A stretch of 26,830 nucleotides of DNA from DAOTUL01 sp034437435 (GCA_964417785.1 CAYQJO010000034.1:1-26830); one strand, 5' to 3'. Positions 14,629 through 23,849 are shown, numbered from the stretch's first letter. Numbers and translations are program-made. The notes: generated by a model from the letters alone, not told the origin.

Positions 14629-15445
14629 ACCACGCGACGAACCAATCCCGGATCGCATCGATCAACTGTGGATTGCTGGCGACCAGCGCCATACCGCGTT
14701 CCGCGCTTTCCAGTGGTACCAGCGTCACGTCCCCTTCGGCGACCCGTTCTATCGTCAGGATAGTATCATAAACCTCCAGATCGCTGCGACCGGCTACCAG
14801 CAGCAGCGGACGTGGATTGTAATCCGCCATAATGTTCGCCAGCGTTTCGCGTCCAATCGGGCTGATCAGCACAGCAGCATCACACAGGCGCTCCACTGCA
14901 CACCCGATCAATGACTGGTCCGCACCCACCCCGGCCCCGATCACACCGATCAGGCCGGGATTGACCGTACCCGACTCGCTGAAGGCCCGGATCACATCGA
15001 CAAAGGCATCCACACTTGAATATCCCGCCATATCCGCCACCATCACGGTAAATCCGGCATCGCGTAAGGTCTCCGGCCAACTGCCCCAACCATCCAGCGC
15101 ACCGCCGATTAGCAGCAAACCCGGCAAACGCTGCCCAGTCTCTAACGACACATTCTCATACATAACGACCCGAAGTTGAGTGCCATCGCGCAGGGTCAAA
15201 ATCACACTATCGCCAACATTGACCGGCGGAAGTTGAGCCTCCCAGGGGAGTGCTGCCGCCGTTGGATCGCTCTGCCCTGGTGCCAATGCATCCGGAGAAC
15301 CCGGCGTCAGCAGAGTGAAATCTGCTGTTGGGCTGGGAGCAACTGTCGGACCGGTGAACGCCCATGTCGGTGTCAGAGTCGATGACTGGGGTGCCAGCGA
15401 CTGACACCCCGCCAGCAGCAGGATCAGCGCAAACCAGCGTTTCAC
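14618..15445 (-). CDS. lipoprotein with degenerate alpha/beta-hydrolase domain
   Basis: 275 aa. A short lipoprotein signal peptide ends in LLAGC, so Cys14 is lipidated and the protein is anchored outside the membrane. A Ser/Thr/Pro-rich linker (15-65) leads to an alpha/beta-hydrolase fold like dienelactone hydrolases: strand PGLLLIGG, the segment WPETLRDAGFTVMVADMAGY, nucleophile elbow, and PRPLLLVAGRSD holding the acid Asp222. The elbow reads GAGVG (170-174), so the serine of GxSxG is Gly172, and the usual His near the C terminus is Arg250 (SAERGMAL). It should therefore be inactive as an esterase and may bind a ligand instead. The start overlaps the methyltransferase stop by ATGA, so both are translated together. 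Confidence 0.8.
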   Translation of the reverse strand: MKRWFALILLLAGCQSLAPQSSTLTPTWAFTGPTVAPSPTADFTLLTPGSPDALAPGQSDPTAAALPWEAQLPPVNVGDSVILTLRDGTQLRVVMYENVSLETGQRLPGLLLIGGALDGWGSWPETLRDAGFTVMVADMAGYSSVDAFVDVIRAFSESGTVNPGLIGVIGAGVGADQSLIGCAVERLCDAAVLISPIGRETLANIMADYNPRPLLLVAGRSDLEVYDTILTIERVAEGDVTLVPLESAERGMALVASNPQLIDAIRDWFVAWLKT

Positions 15446-16209
15446 ACCGGCCTCGCCGTAACGACCATGCGCTCACTGCCGTCCTCGTATGGGCCGTAAT
15501 CGGTATCGCCATAGACCGCTTCAACTGCGAAACCGCTCCGTTCCAGCAGCAGTTTCAGCTCGGCATAGAAATAATAGTAGAGAATGTTAGAGGCAAAGGT
15601 GCGGCGAACCGTGCCGTCACCGGTGACTTCATCGTAAATCCAGGTCACTTGCAACAGTTGTGCCGTCCGGTCCAGTTGGCTGATCGACTGCTGCATCACC
15701 AGATGGCCGGATTCTGGTTCCAGGAAAGTACGCTCGAACATCAATGCGCCGGTGTCCTGGGTGGCGAAGACCTCACCCGCATTGGGCAGATCAAGCACCA
15801 GTAGACCGTCTTCGGCAGTCCAATCGCGCAGCCGCCGCAGGACGGTAAGCTGAGTTGCCTGGTCGTGGAAGTGCATCAGACCGTTATACGGTACCAGCAC
15901 CAGCTTGAAACGACGGTCCAACTCGTATGAAATCACATTGCCATGATACAGAGTCATGCGCTCGCGCAGAGCAGGTGAAGACTGCCGCACCACCTCAGCC
16001 CGGTCCAGCATGGCCTGTTCTACATCAATCCCATGCACATCATAGCCCTGCTGTGCCAGCGGCACTATCACCCGTCCGGTCCCGCAGCCAATGTCGATGA
16101 TTGGGCCGCCGTATTCATCGGCCAAAGCCATATACAGTTCGATGTCATCGTCTTTGTCCGTGTTCTCTGCGTCGTAGAATCGCGCAATCGTGGCATAAAA
16201 TCCGGGCAT
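15442..16209 (-). CDS. class I SAM-dependent methyltransferase
   Basis: 255 aa from the ATG at 16209 (MPGFYATIARFYD), which has GGGAG 7-8 nt upstream; the frame extends to 16275 but without ribosome site and with unlikely basic residues. The Rossmann-like fold shows motif I DIGCGTG (39-45), the acidic residue after strand 2 in VHGID, and a motif IV-like VPYNGLMHF. The C-terminal third contains a beta-rich region (LLQVTWIYDE) as in many Chloroflexota methyltransferases of the Methyltransf_25 type. The substrate is not recognisable. It shares a transcript with the overlapping lipoprotein gene and is divergent from the SH3-glycosidase gene. Confidence 0.87.
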   Translation of the reverse strand: MPGFYATIARFYDAENTDKDDDIELYMALADEYGGPIIDIGCGTGRVIVPLAQQGYDVHGIDVEQAMLDRAEVVRQSSPALRERMTLYHGNVISYELDRRFKLVLVPYNGLMHFHDQATQLTVLRRLRDWTAEDGLLVLDLPNAGEVFATQDTGALMFERTFLEPESGHLVMQQSISQLDRTAQLLQVTWIYDEVTGDGTVRRTFASNILYYYFYAELKLLLERSGFAVEAVYGDTDYGPYEDGSERMVVTARPV

Positions 16210-16282
16210 TTTCAGTCTCCCTGGAGGCAAATTCATGCGCAGTTTACCGCGTTTGCATCCACTTGCGTAGGGCATACGTCTG

Positions 16283-16312
16283 TTGCAAGAATCATATACT
16301 CTTTGCTAAAAT
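16283..16312 (+). promoter_or_regulatory. promoter of the SH3-glycosidase gene
   Basis: TTGCAA (16283-16288), 18-bp spacer, TAAAAT (16307-16312) preceded by TGC, an extended -10. Expected leader about 28 nt before the GTG at 16348. Confidence 0.7.
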
Positions 16313-16347
16313 GCCGACCAACCGAATATTAACGTGTGGGGGTTGAA

Positions 16348-17979
16348 GTGAAAAAGCTGGTATTCGTGATTGTTTTGCTGCTTATTGCTAGCGCAGTGAT
16401 TGCTCAAGAGGGACTCTCAACAACGATCAGCCAGAACGCCAATATGCGCAGTGGCCCGGATAGCACTTTCGAAAGCCTGGGCATTGTACGTGCCGGAACT
16501 GCGATCAACATTGATGGACGCAGCCAGACCGGCGACTATATACGCGGGATCACCAGCCAGGGAACCATCGGATGGGTATCATCGGGAACAGTGGACATCA
16601 CCCTGAACCAACTCAACGGACTGCCCATTATCACAGTTGATTCACCGTTCACACTGGCGGCCCCCGCCTCAGCCGCGCCACCTGCCGCGAATCAGCCGCC
16701 GGATGCCAGCAGCGGCAGCGCTGCCGGGACATCGGTTACCGCCGCCGCCAATCTCAACATCCGCAGCGGCCCGCACACCGACTATCGCCGCCTGGGCGCA
16801 CTCGCCAACGGCGAGACCTTTGCCTTAGACGGACGCGACAGCACATCGGGTTGGGTACGTGGTATCAGCGCTGCCGGTGTGATCGGTTGGGTGTCGGCGC
16901 AATACATCAACATCGACCCCGGCACACTCAACACCCTGCCCGAAGTTAACAACGATACACCTTTCACCGTTGCCGCACCCGGTGGTGGTGCGCCGGTTGC
17001 CGCAGCGGCAGAGGAAGTCCCGGCAGCGGCTCCGGTTGTCAGCACGGCTCCGATACGCGGATTCAGTTATGGCGGTCATGTTGCCGGTTTTAGCGGCAAC
17101 ACCTTTGACTGGATGCGCCGTGCCGGGATGTCCTGGATCAAGAAGCAATGGCGCTATGTCCCCGGCCAGAACCCCGGAGAAGTTGCCGGTTGGATCAACG
17201 AAGCCCATGCCGCCGGATTCCGTATGCTGGTAGGCATCACGGTCGCGGACAAGAATCTGCTAGCCAACCCGGAATTCTATAACCAGTATGCGGGCTTTGT
17301 GGCCGGTGTAGCGGCAATCGGCGCGGACGCCATCGAAGTTCTCAACGAACCGAATATCGACCACGAATGGCCGTCCGGCAGCATCAGCCCGGCCCGCTAT
17401 ACCGATCTGTTGCGTGTATCGTATAACGCCATCAAGGCTGCCAATCCGAACACGTTGGTTATCAGTGCAGCGCCAGCACCGACCGGGTTCTTCGGTGGCT
17501 GCCACCCGCACGGCTGCGATGACAACCTGTTTATCGCTGGGATGGCCGCCGCCGGAGCCGCAAATTACATGGACTGCCTGGGCATCCACTACAACGAAGG
17601 CATTATTCCACCCAGCCAGACCAGCGGCGACCCGCGTAATCCCAGCAACCATTACACCCGTTACTTTCGCTCAATGATGGATGTGTACAACGGTGCCATC
17701 CGGGGCGCTCGTCCCCTGTGTTTCACCGAGATGGGTTATCTCACACCGGAGGGCTACGGGCCGCTGTCGTCCAGCTTCGGTTGGGCCGGCAACACCTCGG
17801 TGGCGCAACAGGCGGCATGGCTGGATCAGGCGGTCAACATCGCCCGCAGCAGTGGCCGCGTCCGGCTGATGATTATCTGGAACGTCGATTTTACCAACTA
17901 TGGTGAAGACCCGATGGCGGGTTATGCCATGATCCGGCCTGGGAATATCTGCCCGGCCTGCGAGGCATTGGGCAGCTAA
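16348..17979 (+). CDS. secreted glycosidase-like protein with two SH3 domains and a clan GH-A barrel
   Basis: 543 aa from the GTG at 16348, preceded by GGGGG; the upstream GTG at 16336 lies inside that ribosome site. A signal peptide (1-20, ending AVIAQ) directs export. Two bacterial SH3 domains follow (about 22-87 and 128-192; NMRSGPDS and NIRSGPHTDY are their hallmarks), which usually bind cell-wall peptidoglycan or glycan, joined by Ala/Pro-rich linkers. Residues 235-543 form a TIM barrel of clan GH-A: acid/base Glu334 in NEPN and nucleophile Glu461 in CFTEMGY. It resembles GH39/GH5-type glycosidases but the family is not certain. The C terminus ends with a CPAC motif shared with the next gene. 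First of four related genes in tandem. Confidence 0.85.
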   Translation: MKKLVFVIVLLLIASAVIAQEGLSTTISQNANMRSGPDSTFESLGIVRAGTAINIDGRSQTGDYIRGITSQGTIGWVSSGTVDITLNQLNGLPIITVDSPFTLAAPASAAPPAANQPPDASSGSAAGTSVTAAANLNIRSGPHTDYRRLGALANGETFALDGRDSTSGWVRGISAAGVIGWVSAQYINIDPGTLNTLPEVNNDTPFTVAAPGGGAPVAAAAEEVPAAAPVVSTAPIRGFSYGGHVAGFSGNTFDWMRRAGMSWIKKQWRYVPGQNPGEVAGWINEAHAAGFRMLVGITVADKNLLANPEFYNQYAGFVAGVAAIGADAIEVLNEPNIDHEWPSGSISPARYTDLLRVSYNAIKAANPNTLVISAAPAPTGFFGGCHPHGCDDNLFIAGMAAAGAANYMDCLGIHYNEGIIPPSQTSGDPRNPSNHYTRYFRSMMDVYNGAIRGARPLCFTEMGYLTPEGYGPLSSSFGWAGNTSVAQQAAWLDQAVNIARSSGRVRLMIIWNVDFTNYGEDPMAGYAMIRPGNICPACEALGS

Positions 17980-17986
17980 GCCGCCC

Positions 17987-18031
17987 TTCAAAAGATCGCA
18001 AGACGGGCAGTATACTGTGCCTGCAAGGCAC
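17987..18031 (+). promoter_or_regulatory. promoter and leader hairpin of the 997-aa gene
   Basis: TTCAAA (17987-17992), 18-bp spacer, TATACT (18011-18016). Right after it GTGCCT and AGGCAC (18017-18031) form a 6-bp hairpin with a 3-nt loop, ahead of an AAGGAG ribosome site. The hairpin may be part of the leader or just chance. Confidence 0.5.
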
Positions 18032-18044
18032 TCAAGGAGTCGTA

Positions 18045-21038
18045 ATGTCAGCGCAACACACGGGTGAACCCTTTGATGAACCAACAACAGGGCATTCACC
18101 ACAACCAGAATTCTACAAGTATCCGGGGAAAGCGGAACAGCCGCTCCGGCGGGGCAGTTGTGGCTGCTGGCTGGTCGGTGCGCTGACCGCATTCGTCGTA
18201 GCGGTTCTGGTGGTTGTCGGATTGTTCCTGCCGCCGATCAGCCTGGGCGACCGGCTCTTCGGACCTGACTACGCTTATCTTGATTCTGTCAATAACGCTG
18301 CCCAGACAGGCGATACCACGTTCAAAGTGATCGTTGATCCAGGTGACGCCGGGGATGACTTCGGCGTCGCCCTGGACACTGTTGCGGCAGCTCGCGCTCT
18401 CTCCGATGACAACACCTACGAACTGCCTGGCTATCTGGCTCTGATGACGGACATCTACGAAGTTGCGTCTACCGGGACTACGCCGCAGATGGTCAACCTG
18501 ACCGTGAACTTGCCGCGTGACATCAACAACACCGACCTCATCGACATGTACGGCTGGTATGAGAACGGTGGCTGGCGCTATCTGCCGTCGCGCCTGGTTG
18601 ACGACGGCAGCGGCACCCTGTATCAGTTCAGTCAGGTTACGAATGTGCCGCAGCGCGTTGGCCTGTTCCAGGCGCAGCCGATTGATCCGGTGATTGCCAG
18701 CACACTCAGCATGGGCGAAACTGTCAGCAGCGAGACCGGGCGGCTGCTCAACATCCTGCAACCGAACGGCATGCAACCGGCACTCCCGAACACCCCCCAG
18801 CGCACACTGGTGGGCAACCCGGTCTCTGGATTTGAGGCCGGCGCGAACTACCGCGTCATGCCGGTGATCCGCAATTACACAGACCCGCGTGCTACTGATC
18901 CTGCGACCGTTGTGGAACTGCTCAACAGTGATGAACTCACAGCCGAGCATATCGAACAACTGACCACCTTTGCCAGCGCTGGTGGCTATCAGGGCGTCTT
19001 CATCGATTACCGCGATTTGCCCGACGACCAGCGCGAAGTCTTCAGCCAGTTTATCGAACAACTGGCGTCCCGCCTGGACCGTCTGAATCTGCGTCTCGGC
19101 GTGGTCGTCCCGGCAGCACAGAATATCGAAGGGATATGGGAAACCGGCGCATACAACTGGCGCAGCCTGGGTCAGGCCGCCGATTATCTTCAGATCGACC
19201 TGAGTCGTGACCCGACCACCTTTAGCCCCGGCCCGGATCGCATGGTCGAGGCCATGCTGCGCTGGGCGGTCGGTGAAGTCAGCCGCTACAAACTGCTTGG
19301 CGGTCTGACGGCCCGTTCCATCCAGGAGCGCGGCGGCAGTTTTACCCCCGTTGGCTACACCGAAGCACTATCACCGCTGGGCAATGTGGACCTGGATGTA
19401 GCGCTTTCTCAGGGCGGTACTGTCGAACCCGGCAGTCCGATTCGCATCGAACTGGACGGTCTCGACGCCCTGCCCGGTGTCGATACAACCATTCAATCGC
19501 CATTTATCAACTATCTGGCCGGTGATGGATCGCTCATCTCCACCATGTGGCTGACCACCGGTGAAGCACTGCGCTTCCGTATGGAACGCTTCTCCCCCTT
19601 CCATCTGGGCGGTGTCGCCTTCAGCGATCTGCTGGCGGCGGGCATTGCTGACGGTGTTTACGAAGAAATCGTCAGCTACAAAGTCCAGATTCCTGGCTCG
19701 TCACAGCCAGCAGAAGAGCTGGTGTTGAACTGGCGCATCGAGAGCGCCGACGGCAGGATCGCCGAATTCAGCACCGGATTTAACGAAAACATCGTGGTGA
19801 CAGTAGACGCGCCCGATGGCAACTACGCCGTAAATGTCGATGTGGTCGGCGGCGGCATCAGCAGCACACGGGGAGGCGCACCGGTGGCCGTTTTCGCGCC
19901 AACAGCAACACCCACACCGCTGCCGACCGCGACACCGCTGCCAACACCCACACCGACCCCCACCCTGGTCCCAATTGTGCCGACACAGGCTCCGGCAGTC
20001 GCCCAGAATAACGACGGCAACACGCAACAAGAGGCTGCACCACCACCAAGCAGCAATCTGCCGGTCCCTGGTGCAGCCGTCAACCCCGGCCCTGGCAGTA
20101 TCGCCGGTGGTGCATTTGAATACGGCGGCCATGTGACCAACACTGGCAGCGCTCGCGCTATCGGTGCCATGCAGCAAGCGGGCATGCGCTGGATGAAAGT
20201 CCAGATACGCTATGGCGTCGGTATGGATACCGGTTCAGCAGCACAGGCCATCCAGCAGGCACGGGGAGCCGGGTTCAAGATTTTGCTTGGTATCGTCGGC
20301 TTTCCCGATCAACTGGCCGCTGGTGGCGGTGAGTATATCCGCCAGTTCGCCGGTTACACCGGCGCGGTCGCCGCACTGGGACCGGACGCGATAGAGGTCT
20401 GGAACGAGCCAAATCTATCCCGTGAATGGCCCGAAGGCCAGATCAGCGGCGGCAATTACACCGCTCTGCTGCGCGAGTCGTACAATGCGATCAAAGCGAC
20501 CAACGGCGGCGTCATGGTCATCAGCGGCGCACCGGCACCCACCGGTGCGGAACTGGCCTTCCCTGGCAGGGTCATCAACGACGATAACTTTCTGCGGCAG
20601 ATGGTCAACTCCGGCGCACTTCAGTTCATGGACTGCGTCGGCATGCACTACAACGAGGGGCTGGTCAGCCCGCGTTCGACCAGCGGCGATCCACGCGATA
20701 ACTACTACACGCGCTATCTGCCACTAATGATTGAGACCTACTGGGGGATTACCGGCGGCCAGCGTCCTATTTGCATCACTGAACTGGGGTATCTCACACC
20801 GGAAGGCTATCCACCGCTGACTCCGTTCTTTGGCTGGGCGCAAAATGTGACCATCGCCCAACACGCGGCATGGCTGGCCGATGCCGCCGCTTACTCGTCA
20901 CAGACCGGCAGAGTCCGGTTGATGATCGTATGGAATGTCGATTTCACACGGTATGACTCGGACCCGATGGCCGGTTATGCCATAATTCGCGCCAATGGTG
21001 ATTGTCCCGCCTGTCGGGCGATGGCTGGCGCAAAATAA
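18045..21038 (+). CDS. membrane-anchored two-domain protein: degenerate GH18-like plus clan GH-A
   Basis: 997 aa. A cytoplasmic N terminus (1-41) and one transmembrane helix (42-64) anchor a large exterior part. Residues about 90-470 look like a YaaH-type GH18 fold (VMPVIRNYTD, GYQGVFIDYRD near 315-325, YNWRSLGQAADYLQI), but the catalytic DxxDxDxE is degenerate: the Glu position is Arg, so glycan binding without cleavage is likely. A beta-rich segment (about 480-610) and a Pro/Thr linker (617-650) lead to a clan GH-A barrel (688-997) with Glu788 (WNEPN) and Glu913 (CITELGY) intact. That barrel is a close duplicate of the one in the preceding gene and also ends in CPAC. AAGGAG lies 5 nt before the ATG. 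Confidence 0.85.
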   Translation: MSAQHTGEPFDEPTTGHSPQPEFYKYPGKAEQPLRRGSCGCWLVGALTAFVVAVLVVVGLFLPPISLGDRLFGPDYAYLDSVNNAAQTGDTTFKVIVDPGDAGDDFGVALDTVAAARALSDDNTYELPGYLALMTDIYEVASTGTTPQMVNLTVNLPRDINNTDLIDMYGWYENGGWRYLPSRLVDDGSGTLYQFSQVTNVPQRVGLFQAQPIDPVIASTLSMGETVSSETGRLLNILQPNGMQPALPNTPQRTLVGNPVSGFEAGANYRVMPVIRNYTDPRATDPATVVELLNSDELTAEHIEQLTTFASAGGYQGVFIDYRDLPDDQREVFSQFIEQLASRLDRLNLRLGVVVPAAQNIEGIWETGAYNWRSLGQAADYLQIDLSRDPTTFSPGPDRMVEAMLRWAVGEVSRYKLLGGLTARSIQERGGSFTPVGYTEALSPLGNVDLDVALSQGGTVEPGSPIRIELDGLDALPGVDTTIQSPFINYLAGDGSLISTMWLTTGEALRFRMERFSPFHLGGVAFSDLLAAGIADGVYEEIVSYKVQIPGSSQPAEELVLNWRIESADGRIAEFSTGFNENIVVTVDAPDGNYAVNVDVVGGGISSTRGGAPVAVFAPTATPTPLPTATPLPTPTPTPTLVPIVPTQAPAVAQNNDGNTQQEAAPPPSSNLPVPGAAVNPGPGSIAGGAFEYGGHVTNTGSARAIGAMQQAGMRWMKVQIRYGVGMDTGSAAQAIQQARGAGFKILLGIVGFPDQLAAGGGEYIRQFAGYTGAVAALGPDAIEVWNEPNLSREWPEGQISGGNYTALLRESYNAIKATNGGVMVISGAPAPTGAELAFPGRVINDDNFLRQMVNSGALQFMDCVGMHYNEGLVSPRSTSGDPRDNYYTRYLPLMIETYWGITGGQRPICITELGYLTPEGYPPLTPFFGWAQNVTIAQHAAWLADAAAYSSQTGRVRLMIVWNVDFTRYDSDPMAGYAIIRANGDCPACRAMAGAK
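19896..19985 (+). repeat. Pro/Thr low-complexity linker repeat
   Basis: About 90 nt of imperfect ACACCG/CCGACC repeats encode TPTPLPTATPLPTPTPT, an extended surface linker between the GH18-like and GH-A parts of the 997-aa protein. Similar Thr/Pro linkers occur in the next gene (21250-21380). Confidence 0.75.
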
Positions 21039-21055
21039 CGAAAAAGGAGAACAGC

Positions 21056-22471
21056 ATGGCAAACAGAAGATCGGTTAACCGTCAGGTACGGGGTTTTGCC
21101 TTTGCCTGGACTGGTGTCACCCTTGTGATCGGTATGGCGGCCTTCGTGTCAATCTATCTCGCTTATGGCGCAACAGATGAACCACCCAATCAGATGGGTG
21201 TTGCACTGCCCGCCGCCGAGACCGAAGCGCCACAGGTTGCTGCCCAGACGACACCGGTACCCACCGTTGTGCCGCCAACGGCTCTGCCAACCGCAACCAA
21301 CACACCGGAGCGGAGTATTGCCGTTGCACAGGCAGACACCAACCCCACCGCAACCAGTCCACCAGCCACTCCGCTGCCCATCAACGATACCGGCTTCCAC
21401 GCGGGCATCCAGGTGCAGTACAGCATCACGTTTAATTCGGACTTTCAACGCGGCTGGTTTAACGACGTGAGAGGTATGGGCCTGGACTGGTTCAAACAGC
21501 AGGTACGCTGGGAAGACATCGAAAAGGAACCGGGCGTATACGACTGGGCCAAGCTCGACCTGACCCTGCCGCTGGCTTCCGAACTTGGCATGAAGGCGCT
21601 GCTTTCGGTGGTGACGGCTCCTGACTGGACACGCGAACCAGGTGTCAACCTGGAAGAAGAAGGTCCGCCCGCCGATCCACAGGCTTTTGCCAACTTCCTG
21701 ACAGCTATGCTGCAACGCTACCCTGGCATGATTCACGCCATTGAAGTCTGGAATGAACAGAATATCGTCCGGGAATGGACGACCAGCAATGGCCTGAACG
21801 CTGGCGATTACGTCATGCTGCTGCAAACTGCCTACACCACCATCAAGAATATTGATCCCGGCATTATTGTCATCAGTGGTGCGCTGTCGCCCGGTGGTGG
21901 CTGGTCCGAAGAGGGCGTCACAACTGCGGTCGATGACTTCGTATTCATGGACCAGTTGATCGCCGCCGGGATGCTCAATTACACCGACTGTGTGGGTGCG
22001 CATCACAACGGCTACAACATCAGCCCCAGTGTCACCTGGGATGCCGTCCCGGATGACCCGACCGCCACGTACAGAGGTCCATTCGATAATCCCCACCATA
22101 GCTGGAGCTTCCGCAGCACGCTGCAAACCTACGCGGATAAGATCGCGGTGGCCGGGGGAGACCAGAAGTTATGCGTGACCGAGTTCGGTTGGGCGACGGT
22201 CGAGGACCTGGAAGGTCCGCCACGTCCGGGCTTTGAATTCGCCATCGACAACACGCTGGAAGAACAGGCTGAGTGGACGGTCGAAGCCCTGAACAACATG
22301 GAAGAATGGGGCATCGTCTGGATCGCCACGATATGGAATCTGAACTATGCACCGCAGGCGGGTTTTGACCCTGGCAACGACAACACCGCCTATTCCTTCC
22401 TCGGACCCAACGGTCAGCGCCCGGTGATGGCGGCTGTCCGTGCCTGGGGTATGGAGCGGGTAAACCAGTAA
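21056..22471 (+). CDS. membrane-anchored clan GH-A glycosidase-like protein
   Basis: 471 aa from the ATG at 21056, with AAGGAG 6 nt upstream, overriding the longer frame that overlaps the previous gene. One transmembrane helix (about 13-37), a Thr/Pro/Ala linker (about 45-120), then a TIM barrel of clan GH-A. Glu234 in WNEQN is the proposed acid/base and Glu376 in CVTEFGW the nucleophile. The RWEDIEKEPGVYDW segment is typical of GH39/GH5/GH10-like barrels. Unlike its neighbours the acid/base motif has Gln in place of Pro. It sits 17 nt after the 997-aa gene and 11 nt before the next one, so the three are probably one transcript. Confidence 0.85.
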   Translation: MANRRSVNRQVRGFAFAWTGVTLVIGMAAFVSIYLAYGATDEPPNQMGVALPAAETEAPQVAAQTTPVPTVVPPTALPTATNTPERSIAVAQADTNPTATSPPATPLPINDTGFHAGIQVQYSITFNSDFQRGWFNDVRGMGLDWFKQQVRWEDIEKEPGVYDWAKLDLTLPLASELGMKALLSVVTAPDWTREPGVNLEEEGPPADPQAFANFLTAMLQRYPGMIHAIEVWNEQNIVREWTTSNGLNAGDYVMLLQTAYTTIKNIDPGIIVISGALSPGGGWSEEGVTTAVDDFVFMDQLIAAGMLNYTDCVGAHHNGYNISPSVTWDAVPDDPTATYRGPFDNPHHSWSFRSTLQTYADKIAVAGGDQKLCVTEFGWATVEDLEGPPRPGFEFAIDNTLEEQAEWTVEALNNMEEWGIVWIATIWNLNYAPQAGFDPGNDNTAYSFLGPNGQRPVMAAVRAWGMERVNQ

Positions 22472-22482
22472 TCGGGTAAATT

Positions 22483-23849
22483 ATGAAAACAATCGTATCA
22501 CGTAAGGCCATGGTCATTACGGCCCTGGCCTTATTCATTGCAGCCGCCGCCTTTGTGCTGACTCGCCTGGAACCTGATCCATTTCGCGGTGATGCCATCG
22601 TCGATCCACCCTTCAAATCGCTGACATACGGCGTGCAGGGGTTCATGTGGTGGGGCGATCCGGGTCCACACCTGGATTGGACCCGGCTCATGTCATTCAC
22701 GCATATCAAGCAGACCTTCGCATGGCAGGACATCTCCCCGAACGAAGGAGACTGGTATTTCGACATCAGCGACCGTATCCTGGAATATGCTGAACCGCGC
22801 AATATCGAACTGATCGTGCGGCTAACTGACGCACCGGACTGGTCGCNNNNNNNNNNNNNNNNNNNNNNNNNNNNNNNNNNNNNNNNNNNNNNNNNNNNNN
22901 NNNNNNNNNNNNNNNNNNNNNNNNNNNNNNNNNNNNNNNNNNNNNNGAACCGCGCAATATCGAACTGATCGTGCGGCTAACTGACGCACCGGACTGGTCG
23001 CATCCCAGTTTACCGCCCCAGGCCGAAGCGGGTTATGTGGATGCCCCGCCCGACGATCTGAACGATTACGCTGAATACTGCGGTCGGGTAGCCGAACGCT
23101 ATAAAGGTCGCATCACCGCCTATCAAATTTGGAACGAACCCAATCTCAACCGGGAATGGGGCAACCAGCCGCCGGATGCCGAACGCTTTGTCGAGATGCT
23201 GCGCCTGTGCAGCGAAGCCATCCGTGCCGCCGATCCGTTGGCGATTTTGATCTCACCGGGCCTATCACCTACCGGCCAGCACGACAACATCGCCCACCGT
23301 GACGACATGTATCTGCAAGCCATGTACAATCACGGTTTTCAAAATTATGTTGATGTGGTCGGCGTCCATGCACCGGGGTTCGCTCCGCCAGAGTACGGCC
23401 CCGACGATGCCGAGAAAGATGGGCGCGGGCGCTGGGCGACCTTCCGCCGGGTAGAAGACCTGCGCAAGATCATGGTCGCCAACGGTGATGCCGCCCGCCA
23501 GATGGCAATCCTGGAAACGGGCTACACCACCGACACACAAAACCCGACCTATTCCTGGTTTGCCGTCTCCGAAGAGGAGCAGGCGGAACTGCTGGAACAG
23601 GCGTATACCTACGCTGCCGAAAACTGGCGGCCCTGGGTTGGTCTGATGTCGGCCATCTATCTCGCCAAACCCTTCTGGACGCCGGAAAACGAGGAGTTCT
23701 GGTGGGCGTTCAACGATCCTACCACCGGGCGCATGCGCCCGGTCTTCGCCGCACTGGCCCAGATGCCCAAATACTGCGACGACACCGTTATTCCACGCCG
23801 TGATCCATTGGAGTCTGCTTTTGCCCTCGAACACAACCCTTGCAATTAG
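22483..23849 (+). CDS. membrane-anchored clan GH-A glycosidase-like protein, interrupted by an assembly gap
   Basis: An N-terminal half up to 22846 and a C-terminal half from 22947 flank 100 N, with the same 55 bases at both edges. Removing the N and one copy restores a single frame of 403 aa, so the gene is intact. N-terminal helix (about 10-27), no linker, then the barrel: QTFAWQDISPNEGDWYF, Glu167 in IWNEPN as acid/base, Glu293 in AILETGYT as nucleophile. It lacks the CPAC tail. The ribosome site before the ATG is weak (CGGG), consistent with coupling to the gene 11 nt upstream. The 3' end overlaps the CopD-like gene. Confidence 0.85.
22847..22946. other. assembly gap of 100 N with 55-bp duplicated flanks
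   Basis: Exactly 100 N. Bases 22792-22846 and 22947-23001 are identical (55 nt), the size of a common assembler k-mer, so two contigs overlap here and the real distance is negative. Merging them keeps the reading frame. Confidence 0.97.

Noticed and set aside
19834..20185. Cys- and Gly-rich ORFs on both strands over the linker region
   Set aside because: They are frame shadows of the repetitive Pro/Thr linker DNA.
22971..23849. Separate gene starting after the N run
   Set aside because: It is the C-terminal part of the gene beginning at 22483; the flanks of the gap are the same 55 bases and merge in frame.
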